The translations under genes and the position numbers were made by a program. From assembly GCF_014652475.1 (NCBI RefSeq), contig NZ_BMYW01000003.1:263010-327009 (forward strand): DNA of 64,000 nucleotides. Direction: 5' to 3'. The stretch is from Vogesella alkaliphila (GTDB taxonomy: Bacteria; Pseudomonadota; Gammaproteobacteria; Burkholderiales; Chromobacteriaceae). A model generated the notes under the pieces. It saw only the letters and a program-made list of their open reading frames with translations. It had not been told where the DNA came from and did not search any database. Shown piece after piece: positions 8,688-17,892 of the stretch; position 1 is the first letter of the stretch; every line of letters starts with the position of its first letter.

Positions 8688-9422
8688 ATGTCCGACGACA
8701 CCATCCGCCTTTCCAAACGCATGACCGAACTCGGCCTGTGCTCCCGTCGCGAGGCCGACGAATTCATCGAGCAGGGCCTGGTCACGGTCGATGGCGTGGT
8801 GGTCGACGTGCTCGGCAGCCGCGTGCGCCCGGATCAGCGCATCGAGCTGGCCGCGCGCGCGCTGAACGAGCAGGCCGAGCGCGTCACCCTGCTGTTGCAC
8901 AAGCCGGTCGGCTACGTCAGCGGCGCGGCGGAGATGGCCGGCGAGCGCCCGGCGTGGCAGCTGATCAAGGCCGACACCCTGTCGCCGTCCGACCGCTCCG
9001 GCTACACCTTCCTGCGCAAGCACCAGCTGCACCTGGCCGCCGCCGGGCGGCTGGACGTCGATGCCTCCGGCCTGCTGGTGCTGACCCAGGACGGCCGCGT
9101 GGCGCGCAAGCTGCTGTCCGGCGACTGCGAGCAGGAACTGCTGGTGTGGATAGACCGCCCGCTGGACGACGCCGGCCTCGCCGCGCTGAAGGCCGGCGTC
9201 AACAGCGACGGCGACAGGCTGACCGCGCTGCGCGTCAGCCGCCAGAGCGACAGCCAGCTGTGCTTCGTGCTGCGCGACATGCAGCGCCGCCACATCCAGC
9301 GCATGTGCGCCGCGGTCGGGCTGCAGGTGAAGGCGGTGCGCCGCATCCGCATCGGCCGCGTGCGGCTGGGCGATCTGCAGCAGGGGCAGTGGCGCTACCT
9401 GGGCGAGAACGAGAAATTCTGA
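8688..9422 (+). CDS. RNA pseudouridine synthase, RsuA/RluB/E/F family
   Basis: This 244-residue protein has an N-terminal S4 domain (LSKRMTELGLCSRREADEFI, residues about 7-55) and a catalytic domain with GRLDVDASGLLVLTQDG near residue 120, whose aspartate is the nucleophile that isomerises uridine to pseudouridine. The sequence (SKRMTELGLCSRREAD and the RRIRIG ending) is nearest to RluF, which modifies 23S rRNA U2604, but assignment within the subfamily is not certain. ATG at 8688 is chosen because the S4 domain starts at once; the longer frame runs through a repeat palindrome. A strong terminator follows. Confidence 0.85.
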   Translation: MSDDTIRLSKRMTELGLCSRREADEFIEQGLVTVDGVVVDVLGSRVRPDQRIELAARALNEQAERVTLLLHKPVGYVSGAAEMAGERPAWQLIKADTLSPSDRSGYTFLRKHQLHLAAAGRLDVDASGLLVLTQDGRVARKLLSGDCEQELLVWIDRPLDDAGLAALKAGVNSDGDRLTALRVSRQSDSQLCFVLRDMQRRHIQRMCAAVGLQVKAVRRIRIGRVRLGDLQQGQWRYLGENEKF

Positions 9423-9449
9423 CGCGGCGCCGCGCGCCGGCTGCATGAC

Positions 9450-9476
9450 AAAACCCCCTGCGTGGCAGGGGGTTTT
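9450..9476. terminator. Rho-independent terminator
   Basis: AAAACCCCCTG and CAGGGGGTTTTT arms around CGTGG form a strong hairpin with T and A runs on both sides. It ends the pseudouridine synthase gene on the plus strand and could work in both directions. Confidence 0.9.
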
Positions 9477-9515
9477 TGCTGGGTGCTTCGCGGTGGCGGG
9501 TACCGGAAGCAGCAG

Positions 9516-9544
9516 GGTTGGCCGCAACGCCGCTGCGGCCAACC
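9516..9544. repeat. Inverted pair of the recurring GGCCAAC motif
   Basis: GGTTGGCCGCA (9516-9526) and TGCGGCCAACC (9534-9544) are separated by 7 bases and can form an 11-bp hairpin. It lies just past the minus-strand cupin gene, the position of a terminator. Confidence 0.8.
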
Positions 9545-9559
9545 TTGTGCGCGATCAGC

Positions 9560-9940
9560 TCAGTCCTTGCGTGCCAGGCGGTCTTCCTCGAACACGGCGA
9601 AGGTCTTCTTCGCCGGCTCCACCACTTCCCAGATGCCCTCGAAGCCTTCCGGGATCACGAAGTGCTGGCCGGCGACGATCTCGACCATGCCGCCGTTGTC
9701 GTCGTGCATGCGCACGCGGCCTTCCAGCAGGGTGCAGAACTCGCACTCGGTGTACTTCACCCGCCACGCGCCGACGCCGCCGGACCACAGGCCGGCGTGG
9801 AACTGGCCGGTCGGATCGCTGTAGTGCATCTCGACGGTCTGCTGGCACTCGCCGGCCAGGCGACGCTCCTGCGGTGCGGAAAACGAATCCGGGGTGATGT
9901 CCTGCTGATGGAACAGGACGATATCTTTGGCGCTGGACAT
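9560..9940 (-). CDS. Cupin domain protein (DUF861-type)
   Basis: This 126-residue protein has a single small cupin barrel of the cupin_3 group (related to ureidoglycine aminohydrolase). Typical features are the central EFCTLLEGRVRMHDDNG strand-turn-strand, VEIVAGQHFVIPEGFEGIWEV, and a C-terminal KTFAVF strand. Small proteins of this kind often accompany catabolic genes; no metal ligands are clear enough to claim an activity. AGGAG lies 7 bases before the ATG. It stands alone between two terminator-like elements. Confidence 0.8.
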   Translation of the reverse strand: MSSAKDIVLFHQQDITPDSFSAPQERRLAGECQQTVEMHYSDPTGQFHAGLWSGGVGAWRVKYTECEFCTLLEGRVRMHDDNGGMVEIVAGQHFVIPEGFEGIWEVVEPAKKTFAVFEEDRLARKD

Positions 9941-10058
9941 GGCACGCTCCTCTGTAGTCTTATTTTCTACAACGTGTTGATTATGTTTGACACTTTGGCA
10001 CAGCCGCGCCGCGGCGGCAAGCCGCGGCGCCCGATTGTGATCAAATTTGCCGGGAGCC

Positions 10059-11939
10059 TCAGCGCCAGTCGCCGCGCAATTCCGTTACCGTCTGCTGCAG
10101 CGCGGCGGCGCTGACCTCGCTGGCGGCCAGCGCCGGCGCCGCCTTCAGCGCGATGCGCGACCAGAAGCGGCGCGGCCAGCTCAGCATCGCCTTGCCGTAG
10201 CGGCGCGAGAAGAAGCTGCCCCACATGCCGCACAGCGCCAGCGGCACCACCGGCACCGGCGTGCGCGCCACGATCTCCTCGATGCCGGGGCGGAACGGGT
10301 TGATCTCGCCGTCGTAGGTGATCTTGCCCTCCGGGAAGATGCACACCACCTCGCCCTCAGCCAGCGCGGCGGCCACCTCGTCGAAGGCGCGCGCCTTGGC
10401 GTGCGGGTCTTCCTTGGCCGGCGCGATCGGGATCGCGCGCGCGGTGCGGAACACGAAGCCGAGCAGCGGCGTCTTGAAGATGTGGTGATCCATCACGAAG
10501 CGGATCGGGCGTCGCACCGCGCCGGCGAGGATCAGCGCGTCCATGAAGCTGACGTGGTTGCAGACCAGCACGCAGGGGCCGTGCTCCGGAATCTGCTCCA
10601 GGCCGTGGTGGCGCACGCGGTACAGGGTGTGGGTCAGCAGCCAGATCACGAAGCGCATCAGGAATTCCGGCAGCAGGCTGTAGATGTAGGCGGCCACCAC
10701 CAGGTTCAGCAGCGCGGCGACCAGCAGCACCGTCGGGATGCCGACGCCGTTGGCGGCCAGCACCGCGGCAAACGCCGCCGACAGCACCATGAACAGCGAG
10801 TTGAGGATGTTGTTGGCGGCAATGGCGCGCGAGCGGAATTCCGGCGCCGAGCGCGACTGCACCAGTGCGTACAGCGGCACGATGTAGAAGCCGCCGAACA
10901 CGCCGATCAGCGCGAAATCGGCCATCAGCCGCCAGTTGCCGGCGCCGGCGACGAAGGCCAGCCAGTTAAGCGTCGCGGCCGGGTGCGGCGGGGTGGCGAA
11001 GTACAGGTCGATGCCGAACAGGCACAGCCCCAGCGAGCCGAAGGGCACCAGCCCCAGCTCCACCTTGCGCCCGGACAGCTTCTCGCACAGCATCGAGCCG
11101 ATGCCGACGCCGATCGAAAACAGCGTCATCAGCAGCGTGTACACGGTGGCGTCGCCGCCGAGCACGTCGGAGGCGTAGGTCGGCAGCTTGGACAGGTAGA
11201 TGGCGCCGAGGAACCAGAACCAGGAGATGCCCAAGAGGCTCAGCCACACCGGCCGGCTCTGTCTGGCCTGCCTGATGATCTGCCAGGTCTGGCGCGCCAG
11301 GTTCCAGTCTATCGGCAGCGCGGCGGCGGTCGGCGGCGCCGGCGGCATCGCCCGCGCCGCGGCCAGGCCGGCCAGCGCGCAGCCCAAGAGCGCCAGCACG
11401 ATGCTGACGCGGCTGTCGTCGGCATTGATCAGCACGGTGCCGGCCACCTGGCCGAGGATGATGGACACGAAGGTGCCCATCTCGATCAGGCCGTTGCCGC
11501 CGACCAGCTCGCTAGGGCGCAGGTACTGCGGCAGCACGCTGAATTTCAGTGGCCCGAACAGCGTGGAGTGCATGCCCATTAAAAAAATGGTGGACATCAG
11601 GATCACGCCGTCGTGGCGCCAGAAGCCCAGCGCCGCCAGCAGCATGATGGCGATCTCCATCTGCTTCACCAGCCGCGCGATGGCGGCCTTGTCGTACTTC
11701 TCGCACAGCTGGCCGGCGGTGGCGGAAAACAGGAAAAACGGCAGGATGAACAGCGCCGCCGCCAGCTGGATCATCAGCTCCGGCGCCAGCCCCAGCATCT
11801 GCATGCCGTGGAAGTTGATCAGTACGATCACCGCGTTTTTCAGCAGGTTGTCGTTGAAGGCGCCGAAAAACTGGGTGACGAACAGCGGCAGGAAGCGCCG
11901 GGTGCGGAACAGGTCGAACTGGTTGGGGTGGTGCGGCAT
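10059..11939 (-). CDS. Fused MFS transporter / 1-acylglycerol-3-phosphate acyltransferase
   Basis: This 626-residue protein has about 400 N-terminal residues of a multi-spanning MFS transporter of the lysophospholipid-flippase (LplT) type (FGAFNDNLLKNAVIV at the start). It is fused to a PlsC-type acyltransferase domain with the catalytic NHVSFMD and the glycerol-phosphate-binding FPEGKIT. It looks like the first two thirds of an Aas-type protein without the C-terminal acyl-ACP ligase, so it may flip and re-acylate lysophospholipids in the inner membrane. The start MPHHPNQFDLF is the first ATG with homology. It reads toward the cupin gene and a repeat copy lies just upstream. Confidence 0.9.
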   Translation of the reverse strand: MPHHPNQFDLFRTRRFLPLFVTQFFGAFNDNLLKNAVIVLINFHGMQMLGLAPELMIQLAAALFILPFFLFSATAGQLCEKYDKAAIARLVKQMEIAIMLLAALGFWRHDGVILMSTIFLMGMHSTLFGPLKFSVLPQYLRPSELVGGNGLIEMGTFVSIILGQVAGTVLINADDSRVSIVLALLGCALAGLAAARAMPPAPPTAAALPIDWNLARQTWQIIRQARQSRPVWLSLLGISWFWFLGAIYLSKLPTYASDVLGGDATVYTLLMTLFSIGVGIGSMLCEKLSGRKVELGLVPFGSLGLCLFGIDLYFATPPHPAATLNWLAFVAGAGNWRLMADFALIGVFGGFYIVPLYALVQSRSAPEFRSRAIAANNILNSLFMVLSAAFAAVLAANGVGIPTVLLVAALLNLVVAAYIYSLLPEFLMRFVIWLLTHTLYRVRHHGLEQIPEHGPCVLVCNHVSFMDALILAGAVRRPIRFVMDHHIFKTPLLGFVFRTARAIPIAPAKEDPHAKARAFDEVAAALAEGEVVCIFPEGKITYDGEINPFRPGIEEIVARTPVPVVPLALCGMWGSFFSRRYGKAMLSWPRRFWSRIALKAAPALAASEVSAAALQQTVTELRGDWR

Positions 11940-12034
11940 GGTGCGGCGGGTCTCGGGTAGGCAATGACAGCATGGTAAGGCAGTCGCCGCGTTGCGGCCA
12001 ACCTTTGCCGCCACCTGGCGGTGGCGGCCGCGGC

Positions 12035-13291
12035 TCACAGCGCGGGCGCGGGGAAGGCGATATCCGGCACCCGCCCGGCGATCAGGTCGGCCAGCAGCCG
12101 GCCGGAGCCGCAGGCCATGGTCCAGCCCAGCGTGCCGTGGCCGGTGTTCAGCCACAGCCCGCGGTAGCGGCTGGCGCCGATGAAGGGCACGCTCGACGGC
12201 GTCACCGGCCGCAGCCCGCACCAGAACTGCGGCGGCGCGCTGTCGCGCAGATCGGGGAACAGCTGGCGCGTGCGTCGCAGCAGCGCGTCGCAGCGCACCG
12301 GGTTGAGCGCGAGGTCGAAGCCGGCAAATTCGGCGGTGCCGGCGATGCGCAGGCGCTGCCCCAGCCGCGAGAACACCAGTTTGTACTGGTCGTCGGTGAG
12401 ACTGGTCACCGGCGCGACGCTGTCGTGGGGCAGCGTCAGCGTGGCGGAGTAGCCCTTGGCCGGAATGACGGGCAAGGACAGCCCCAGCGGCCGCAGCAGC
12501 AGCGGGCTGTAGCTGCCCAGCGCCAGCACGAAGGCGTCGGCGGTGAGGCGCTCGCCGCTGGCGGTGTGCGCGGCGACGATGCGGTCGCCGTCGCGCTCCA
12601 GGCGGCGGATGACGGTATCGAGGCGGAAGCTAACGCCTCCGCGCCGGCAGAAGTCCGCCAGCTGGCTGCTGAAGCGCTGCGCGTCGCCGGATTCGTCCTC
12701 GGCGGAGAAGTCGCCGCCCACCAGCCGGCTGCGGGCGCTGGCCAGCGCCGGCTCGATCGCCACGCACTCGTCCGCCGTCAGCGGACGGCGGTCGCAGCCG
12801 TAGTCGCGCATGATGTCGGCGGCGTGCAGCGCCTGCTCGAACTCCTTCGCGTCGGTGTACAGGTGCAGGATGCCGCGCTGCAGCTGGTCGTAGTGCAGGC
12901 CGCCCTGCGGCGCGAGCTCCGCGCGCAGCGCCTGCAGGCAGCTGCGGCTGTACTGCGCCAGCGTGGTGATCGGGCCGATGTTGGCGCGGGTGCGCCGCGC
13001 GCGGCACTCCAGCAGGAAGCGCCAGCTCCAGCGCCACAGCGCCGGATCGGCACGCAGGCGCAGCAGCAGCGGCGCGTCCTCCTGCCCCAGCCACTGCCAG
13101 ATCTTGCGCGGCGTGGCCGGGTTGGCCCACGGCTCGGCGTGCGACACCGCGATCTGGCCGCCGTTGGCAAAGCTGGTTTCCTGCGCGGCGGCACCCTGGC
13201 GGTCGATGACGGTGACCTCGTGCCCGTCGCGGGACAGATACCAGGCACTGGCGACGCCGACCACGCCGGCACCGAGGACGACGATCTTCAT
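12035..13291 (-). CDS. dadA: D-amino acid dehydrogenase small subunit
   Basis: This 418-residue FAD-dependent oxidoreductase deaminates D-amino acids, mainly D-alanine, at the inner membrane. The N-terminal dinucleotide fold is VVLGAGVVGVASAWYLS, and the C-terminal FAD contact is LNTGHGTLGWTMACGSG, both textbook for DadA. Length fits. GGAACG precedes the ATG. The racemase gene dadX is not adjacent. Downstream lie a repeat copy (11992-12007) and the MFS-acyltransferase gene, and a terminator separates it from the peptidase gene upstream, so it is probably its own unit. Confidence 0.93.
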   Translation of the reverse strand: MKIVVLGAGVVGVASAWYLSRDGHEVTVIDRQGAAAQETSFANGGQIAVSHAEPWANPATPRKIWQWLGQEDAPLLLRLRADPALWRWSWRFLLECRARRTRANIGPITTLAQYSRSCLQALRAELAPQGGLHYDQLQRGILHLYTDAKEFEQALHAADIMRDYGCDRRPLTADECVAIEPALASARSRLVGGDFSAEDESGDAQRFSSQLADFCRRGGVSFRLDTVIRRLERDGDRIVAAHTASGERLTADAFVLALGSYSPLLLRPLGLSLPVIPAKGYSATLTLPHDSVAPVTSLTDDQYKLVFSRLGQRLRIAGTAEFAGFDLALNPVRCDALLRRTRQLFPDLRDSAPPQFWCGLRPVTPSSVPFIGASRYRGLWLNTGHGTLGWTMACGSGRLLADLIAGRVPDIAFPAPAL

Positions 13292-13320
13292 GAACGTTCC
13301 GGAGTGTAGAAGTGAAGAAA

Positions 13321-13342
13321 AGCCCGGCAAGCGGGCCGGGCT
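13321..13342 (-). terminator. Terminator downstream of the S9 peptidase gene
   Basis: AGCCCGGC and GCCGGGCT arms around 6 bases. On the minus strand it is followed by TTTTCTTC, a good rho-independent terminator. It lies between the peptidase stop and the dadA start. Confidence 0.8.
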
Positions 13343-13376
13343 ATGGTAACGGGGGCGCGCACTGGCGGCCAGCGCC

Positions 13377-13415
13377 TTGCGGCCAACCTTGTCACCAGCG
13401 CAAGCTTGGCCGCAA
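13377..13415. repeat. Inverted pair of the recurring GGCCAAC motif
   Basis: Two 15-base copies, TTGCGGCCAACCTTG and CAAGCTTGGCCGCAA, face each other across 9 bases with one mismatch. The hairpin ends 5 bases from the stop of the S9 peptidase gene and stands in front of its terminator. Confidence 0.85.
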
Positions 13416-13419
13416 GCGC

Positions 13420-15456
13420 TTAGTCCATCAGCTGGCGGTACAGGTAGACCAGCACCCGCGCCAGCTCCTCGGCGGTCTGCTCCTGGCCGGTATTGCCGCC
13501 GTGGCCGCCGCCACTGGTTTCGAGGAACAGCACCTGGTGGCCGAAGGACTGCAGGCGCGCCACCATCTTGCGCGCGTGCGCCGGATGCACGCGGTCGTCC
13601 TTGCTGCTGGTGGTGAACAGCGCCAGCGGGTAGCGCGCGTCGGCGCGCACGTGGTGGTAGGGCGAGTACGCCGCCAGCGCCGCGCGCTCGTCCTCGTCCT
13701 GCGGGTCGCCGTACTCGTCGATCCAGCTGGCGCCGGCCAACAGCTCGGTGTAGCGCAGCATGTCCAGCAGCGGCACCTCGCACACCACCGCGTTGAACAG
13801 CTCCGGGCGCTGCACCATGCAGGCGCCGACCAGCAGGCCGCCGTTGCTGCCGCCTTCGATGCCGAGGCGCCGCGCGCTGGTGATGCCGCGCGCGATCAGG
13901 TCTTCCGCCACCGCGATGAAGTCGTCGAAGCTCACCTGGCGGTTGATGCCCTGCGCCGCCTGGTGCCAGGCGGGGCCGAACTCGCCGCCGCCGCGGATGT
14001 TGGCGACCACGAACACGCCGCCCTTTTCCAGCCACTGCGGGCCGAAGTTGTCCATGTAGTAGGGCATCATCGGCACTTCGAAACCGCCGTAGCCGTACAG
14101 CAGCGTCGGCGCGCTGCCGTCACGGGCGAGGTCGCCGCGATGGACGATGAAGTAGGGGATCTCGGTGCCGTCTGCGGCGGTCGCGTGCAGCTGCTCGGCC
14201 ACATAACCGGTCGCGTCGAAGGCCAGCGGCTGCGAGCGCAGCACCTCCGGCTCACCGCCTGCCAGCAGGTCCAGCCGGTACAGCGCGGCCGGGGTCAGGA
14301 AATCGCTGTAGCTGTAGTACAAGAGGTCGCTCTGCCACGGCTGGTCGGCGAACTCGATCACGCCGCCGGTGGGCAGCGGGTTGGCGTGCGGCAGCCAGTC
14401 GTCGCCCTGCCGGCGTAGCGTCACGAGGCGGCTCTTCACGTTGTCGATCACGATGATGGCCAGCAAGTGCAATGTGGCCTCCCCCATCTCCACCGACTGC
14501 CGTGCGCCGGGCACGAACAGCTCGGCGATGCGGCCAACCTTGCCGCTGGCCGCGTCGCAGGCCACCGCCAGCAGGCTGCCGGCGGCGTAGTTTTGTCCAT
14601 TAACCGTCCAGTCCTCGGCCAGTTTCACGATCAGGTCGCCGTGGCTGTAGGCCTCGATCTCGGCGCGCGGCGGCAGCGGCAGGGGCGTGAGCGCAAGGTT
14701 GGCCGCAACGTGATGGTAGGTCTTGCTGTAGAAGCTGTCGGAGGCCTCGATCATGTCGAACGGCGTGCCGTCGGCATCGAGAAAACGCCACGCCGCCGCC
14801 ATCATCGCCTCGTCGTCCAGCCGCAGCAGGCAGCGCGCCTCGTCCCAACCCTGGCCGCGCGCTAGCAGCCACACCTCGCGCGGGTAGCCGGCGCGGGTCA
14901 GCTGCGCCTCCTCCCACGCCGGGCACACGAACACGCTGTCCAGGTCGCGCCACGCGATGTGGTTCTTGCCGTAGGGGAAGCTGAAACCGCCGGCGACGAA
15001 GGCCTGCGCCTCGACGTCGTACTCGCGGCTGACGGTGGCGTCGGAGCCGCCCGGCGTCAGGCTCAGCAGCGCGCGCGCCGGCTGCTCGGTGTAGTGCGCA
15101 ACGCCGTCCAGATACCAGTCCACCTCTTCCGCCGCCGCCAGCGCGTCGATGTCCAGCACCGTCTGCCAGTCCTGCGAATTGGCGCGGTAGGCGTCCAGCG
15201 TGCAGCGGCGGTAGATGCCGCGCGGATGCTCGCCGTCCTGGTGGAAGTTGTACAGCCAGCCGTCGTATTCGGCAAAGAACGGGATCTGCCGCGTATCGCG
15301 CAGGTTGGCGAGGATGCTGTCTTTCAGCGCGTCAAAGCGCGGGTCGCTGTCGAGCAGGGTCTGGGTGGCGGCGTTCTGGCGCGCCACCCATTCCAGCGCG
15401 GTGGTGTCGTCGAGGCTTTCCAGCCACTGGAAGTCATCGGAAGTGTGATCGGTCAT
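13420..15456 (-). CDS. Prolyl oligopeptidase family serine peptidase (S9A)
   Basis: This 678-residue protein has an N-terminal beta-propeller (residues about 1-400) and a C-terminal alpha/beta-hydrolase domain. The nucleophile serine lies in GIEGGSNGGLL, the aspartate in TTSSKDDRVHP and the histidine in TSGGGHGG. GYGGFEVPMMP and ANIRGGGEFG are characteristic of S9A peptidases, which cleave short peptides after proline. There is no signal peptide, so it is probably cytosolic. The start at 15456 (MTDHTSDDFQWLE) fits the family; the longer frame runs over a repeat copy at 15468-15483. It lies downstream of the LysR gene in the same direction with a 68-base gap. Confidence 0.92.
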   Translation of the reverse strand: MTDHTSDDFQWLESLDDTTALEWVARQNAATQTLLDSDPRFDALKDSILANLRDTRQIPFFAEYDGWLYNFHQDGEHPRGIYRRCTLDAYRANSQDWQTVLDIDALAAAEEVDWYLDGVAHYTEQPARALLSLTPGGSDATVSREYDVEAQAFVAGGFSFPYGKNHIAWRDLDSVFVCPAWEEAQLTRAGYPREVWLLARGQGWDEARCLLRLDDEAMMAAAWRFLDADGTPFDMIEASDSFYSKTYHHVAANLALTPLPLPPRAEIEAYSHGDLIVKLAEDWTVNGQNYAAGSLLAVACDAASGKVGRIAELFVPGARQSVEMGEATLHLLAIIVIDNVKSRLVTLRRQGDDWLPHANPLPTGGVIEFADQPWQSDLLYYSYSDFLTPAALYRLDLLAGGEPEVLRSQPLAFDATGYVAEQLHATAADGTEIPYFIVHRGDLARDGSAPTLLYGYGGFEVPMMPYYMDNFGPQWLEKGGVFVVANIRGGGEFGPAWHQAAQGINRQVSFDDFIAVAEDLIARGITSARRLGIEGGSNGGLLVGACMVQRPELFNAVVCEVPLLDMLRYTELLAGASWIDEYGDPQDEDERAALAAYSPYHHVRADARYPLALFTTSSKDDRVHPAHARKMVARLQSFGHQVLFLETSGGGHGGNTGQEQTAEELARVLVYLYRQLMD

Positions 15457-15524
15457 GTCGGGGCAGGCAAAGGTTGGCCGCAAGGGCAGCGATGGCCGGA
15501 TTGTGCGGCAGAAGGGGACGGCGG

Positions 15525-16430
15525 TCACGCATCATCGCGTGCAGCCAGCGCCGCCCTGAGGTGGTCGATCCATAACCGCATCGCCAGCGGCAGGTGGCGA
15601 CCGCTGGGGTAATACAGATGCAGCCCCGGCATCGGCGGGCACCAGTCGTCCAGTAGGCGGATGACGCGGCCTTCAGCCAGCGCCTTCGCGGCATAGCCTT
15701 CGAAGACCAGCGCGATGCCCAGCCCGGCGGCGGCCGCTTCCACCATCAGCGGCTGCTCGCCCAGTATCAGCTGGCCGTCGGGCTGGATCTGCAGCGCCTC
15801 GCCATCCTTTGCCAGTTCCCACGCATACAGTGCGCCGTTGCCGAAACGCTGGCGGATGCAGTTGTGCTGCGCCAGCTCGGCCGGGTGTTGCGGCGTACCG
15901 TGCTGTGCCAGATAGCCGGGGTTGGCAATCACGGCAAAGCGCATCGGCGGGCCGACGCGTACCGCCACCATGTCGGCCGCCAGCGTCTCGCCAAAGCGCA
16001 TGCCGGCGTCGAAGCCGCCGCCGACGATGTCCACCAGCTTGTCATCGCAGACCAGGTCCAGGCTGATGTGCGGATAGCGCTGCAAAAAGGCCGGCAGCAG
16101 CGGCATCAGCAGCAGGTAGGCGGCGGTGCGCGGCACGTTCAGCCGCAGCTGGCCCTGCGGTTGGGCGCGGTAGTCGTTGACCGACTCCAGCGCGCCGTCG
16201 ATCTGCGACAGCGCCGGCGTCAGCTGCGCCAGCAGTGCCTCGCCGGCCTCGGTGGCGGTGACGCTGCGCGTGGTCCGGTGCAGCAGCCGCAGCTGCAGCC
16301 GCGCCTCCAGCTGGCGCAGGCTGTGGCTGAGGGCGGACGGGGTGACGCCCAGCTCCAGCGCCGCCGCGCGGAAGCTGCGGTGGCGTGCCACACAGGCAAA
16401 GGCAAACAGTTCGGCAAGTGGCGGGATCAT
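15525..16430 (-). CDS. LysR-family transcriptional regulator
   Basis: This 301-residue protein has an N-terminal winged helix-turn-helix (FRAAALELGVTPSALSHSLR, residues about 20-40) and a C-terminal effector-binding domain of the type-2 periplasmic-binding fold. LysR proteins usually control a divergent target. Here the neighbour, 121 bases away and facing the other direction, encodes the monooxygenase/CMD fusion, which is the likely target. The sequence resembles the subgroup that controls oxidoreductase genes (RQLEARLQLRLLHRTTRSV). The effector is unknown. Confidence 0.92.
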   Translation of the reverse strand: MIPPLAELFAFACVARHRSFRAAALELGVTPSALSHSLRQLEARLQLRLLHRTTRSVTATEAGEALLAQLTPALSQIDGALESVNDYRAQPQGQLRLNVPRTAAYLLLMPLLPAFLQRYPHISLDLVCDDKLVDIVGGGFDAGMRFGETLAADMVAVRVGPPMRFAVIANPGYLAQHGTPQHPAELAQHNCIRQRFGNGALYAWELAKDGEALQIQPDGQLILGEQPLMVEAAAAGLGIALVFEGYAAKALAEGRVIRLLDDWCPPMPGLHLYYPSGRHLPLAMRLWIDHLRAALAARDDA

Positions 16431-16551
16431 TGGTGAATAAAACTCATCAAACTATGAAAGATAAGGTGGATTGTTGCATGGAATCCGGCGCCGTAGGCTG
16501 CGTGTTCCCGCTGCCCGAGGCAGCCAGACCCCCTGGCCAAGGAATATCGTG

Positions 16552-17247
16552 ATGCCGCCACTTGCCTATCAAGTCATTGCCCAGCTGGAAACCAATCCGG
16601 AGGTCGTGCCGCACGACGCGCTGCAGGCGTTGCAGCAGCTGTGCTGGCATGCACGGCGCGAACCCGGCTGCCTGCGCTTCGAGCTGCAGCAGGATCGCAA
16701 GCAGCCGCGGCAGTTTTTTCTGATCGAAAGCTTTCGTGACGAGGCGGCTTTTGCGGCCCATCACGCCGCCGAACATACCTGCGCCTATCAGGCGCGGGGG
16801 CTGACGCGGCTGGTGCAGCATTGGGTGACGCATGCGGCACCGCCGATGCCGCCTGCCGTGGAGGCAGATTCGGCGTACCGGCGCGGTTGGGCGCGCTTGC
16901 AGCAGGTGGATGGCCAGGCCGGCGAGCGTGTGATCGCGGCCCTGCAGGACGTGGCGCCCGACCTGGCGCAGTACACCATCGCCTTCCCGTTCGGCGAGGT
17001 CTATCAGGACGAGGTACTGACGCTGAAGGAGCGCGAGATCGCGACCGTGGCGGCGCTGGCGGCGCTGGGCTACGCCACGCCGCAGCTGAAGGTGCACCTG
17101 CACGGCGCGCTGAATGTGGGCTGCAGCCGCGACGAGGTGATCGCCATCCTGACGCAGATGGCGGTGTACGCCGGCTTCCCGGCCGCCATCAACGGCGTGC
17201 TGGCGGCCAAGGAGGTGTTTGCCGAGCGTGACATGGTTAATGCGTGA
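16552..17247 (+). CDS. Antibiotic-biosynthesis-monooxygenase / carboxymuconolactone decarboxylase fusion
   Basis: This 231-residue protein joins two small domains. Residues 1-95 resemble the ABM dimeric ferredoxin-like fold (EPGCLRFELQQDRKQPRQFFLIESF). Residues 110-225 are a carboxymuconolactone decarboxylase/AhpD-like domain (LTLKEREIATVAALAALGYATPQLKVHL, GCSRDEVIAILTQMAVYAGFPAA). No AhpD CxxC is seen, so a redox role of that kind is unlikely. ABM domains act on quinones or phenols and CMD domains on lactones or peroxides, so it may handle a reactive aromatic product under control of the divergent LysR gene. AAGGA lies 8 bases before the ATG; a GTG 3 bases earlier is possible. Confidence 0.82.
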   Translation: MPPLAYQVIAQLETNPEVVPHDALQALQQLCWHARREPGCLRFELQQDRKQPRQFFLIESFRDEAAFAAHHAAEHTCAYQARGLTRLVQHWVTHAAPPMPPAVEADSAYRRGWARLQQVDGQAGERVIAALQDVAPDLAQYTIAFPFGEVYQDEVLTLKEREIATVAALAALGYATPQLKVHLHGALNVGCSRDEVIAILTQMAVYAGFPAAINGVLAAKEVFAERDMVNA

Positions 17248-17506
17248 TCATCCAGCGTGGTCTGCTTGTGAGACAGAAGGAGGGGGCCGTCTTGCGGGAT
17301 GTGGCGGCGGGGCGGGCTCCTTCTTGATGCGCTCGCAGGTCGGCCTGGGCAATTGTTTTAGCGATGTTTCAGGGGGGGACCGCTGCTTGTGAAAAAGCCG
17401 CCTTATCTCGTGGCTTCCGGAGTCGGGAAAAACCAGCAGAGGCCACCGGGTACTCCGGGTGGTCGCTGGCAGATATTCTTCGGGCGGGGCTGGCCAATGG
17501 AAGTCA

Positions 17507-17869
17507 TCAAACGCTAGTCGTGCTGGATGCTTCCTCCTCCGCTCTTGGCACGGCTAGCTCTTTCTCTTGTTGAATGAGTCCAAGCAGCCCCGGAAAGCAT
17601 TGTTCAATATCGCTACGCCTTAGTTGGGCCATGCGACTGTTACCACGGTCAACCTGACGGATAAGGCCGGCTTCTCTCAGGACGCGAAAATGATGTGACC
17701 GGGTAGCCTTGCTCAGTTGCAAGCCGAACGATGTGCAATGCCGCTCGGCTCCTTCCTCGTCTTCCAGTAACGCTTTGATCACACGACGGCGTGTCGGATC
17801 AGCCAAGGCTGTCAACACTTTTCCCAGTTCAATTTCACCCAGTTCTGGATGGCCTTGATCGTCAGGCAT
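17507..17869 (-). CDS. ArsR-family HTH transcriptional regulator
   Basis: This 120-residue protein has a winged-helix domain of the ArsR type: LGKVLTALADPTRRRVIKAL, then LQLSKATRSHHFRVLREAGLI as the recognition helix region, and VDRGNSRMAQLRR as the wing. No metal-binding ELCVCDL motif is present, so a non-metal ligand is likely. AGAGGAG is placed well before the ATG; the longer frame runs through the promoter region. It is divergent from the AfsA fragment and the MFS gene, which it probably controls. Base composition is visibly lower in GC than the surroundings, suggesting transfer together with that transporter. Confidence 0.88.
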   Translation of the reverse strand: MPDDQGHPELGEIELGKVLTALADPTRRRVIKALLEDEEGAERHCTSFGLQLSKATRSHHFRVLREAGLIRQVDRGNSRMAQLRRSDIEQCFPGLLGLIQQEKELAVPRAEEEASSTTSV

Positions 17870-17892
17870 ATCACTCCTCTGCATAAATCTGT

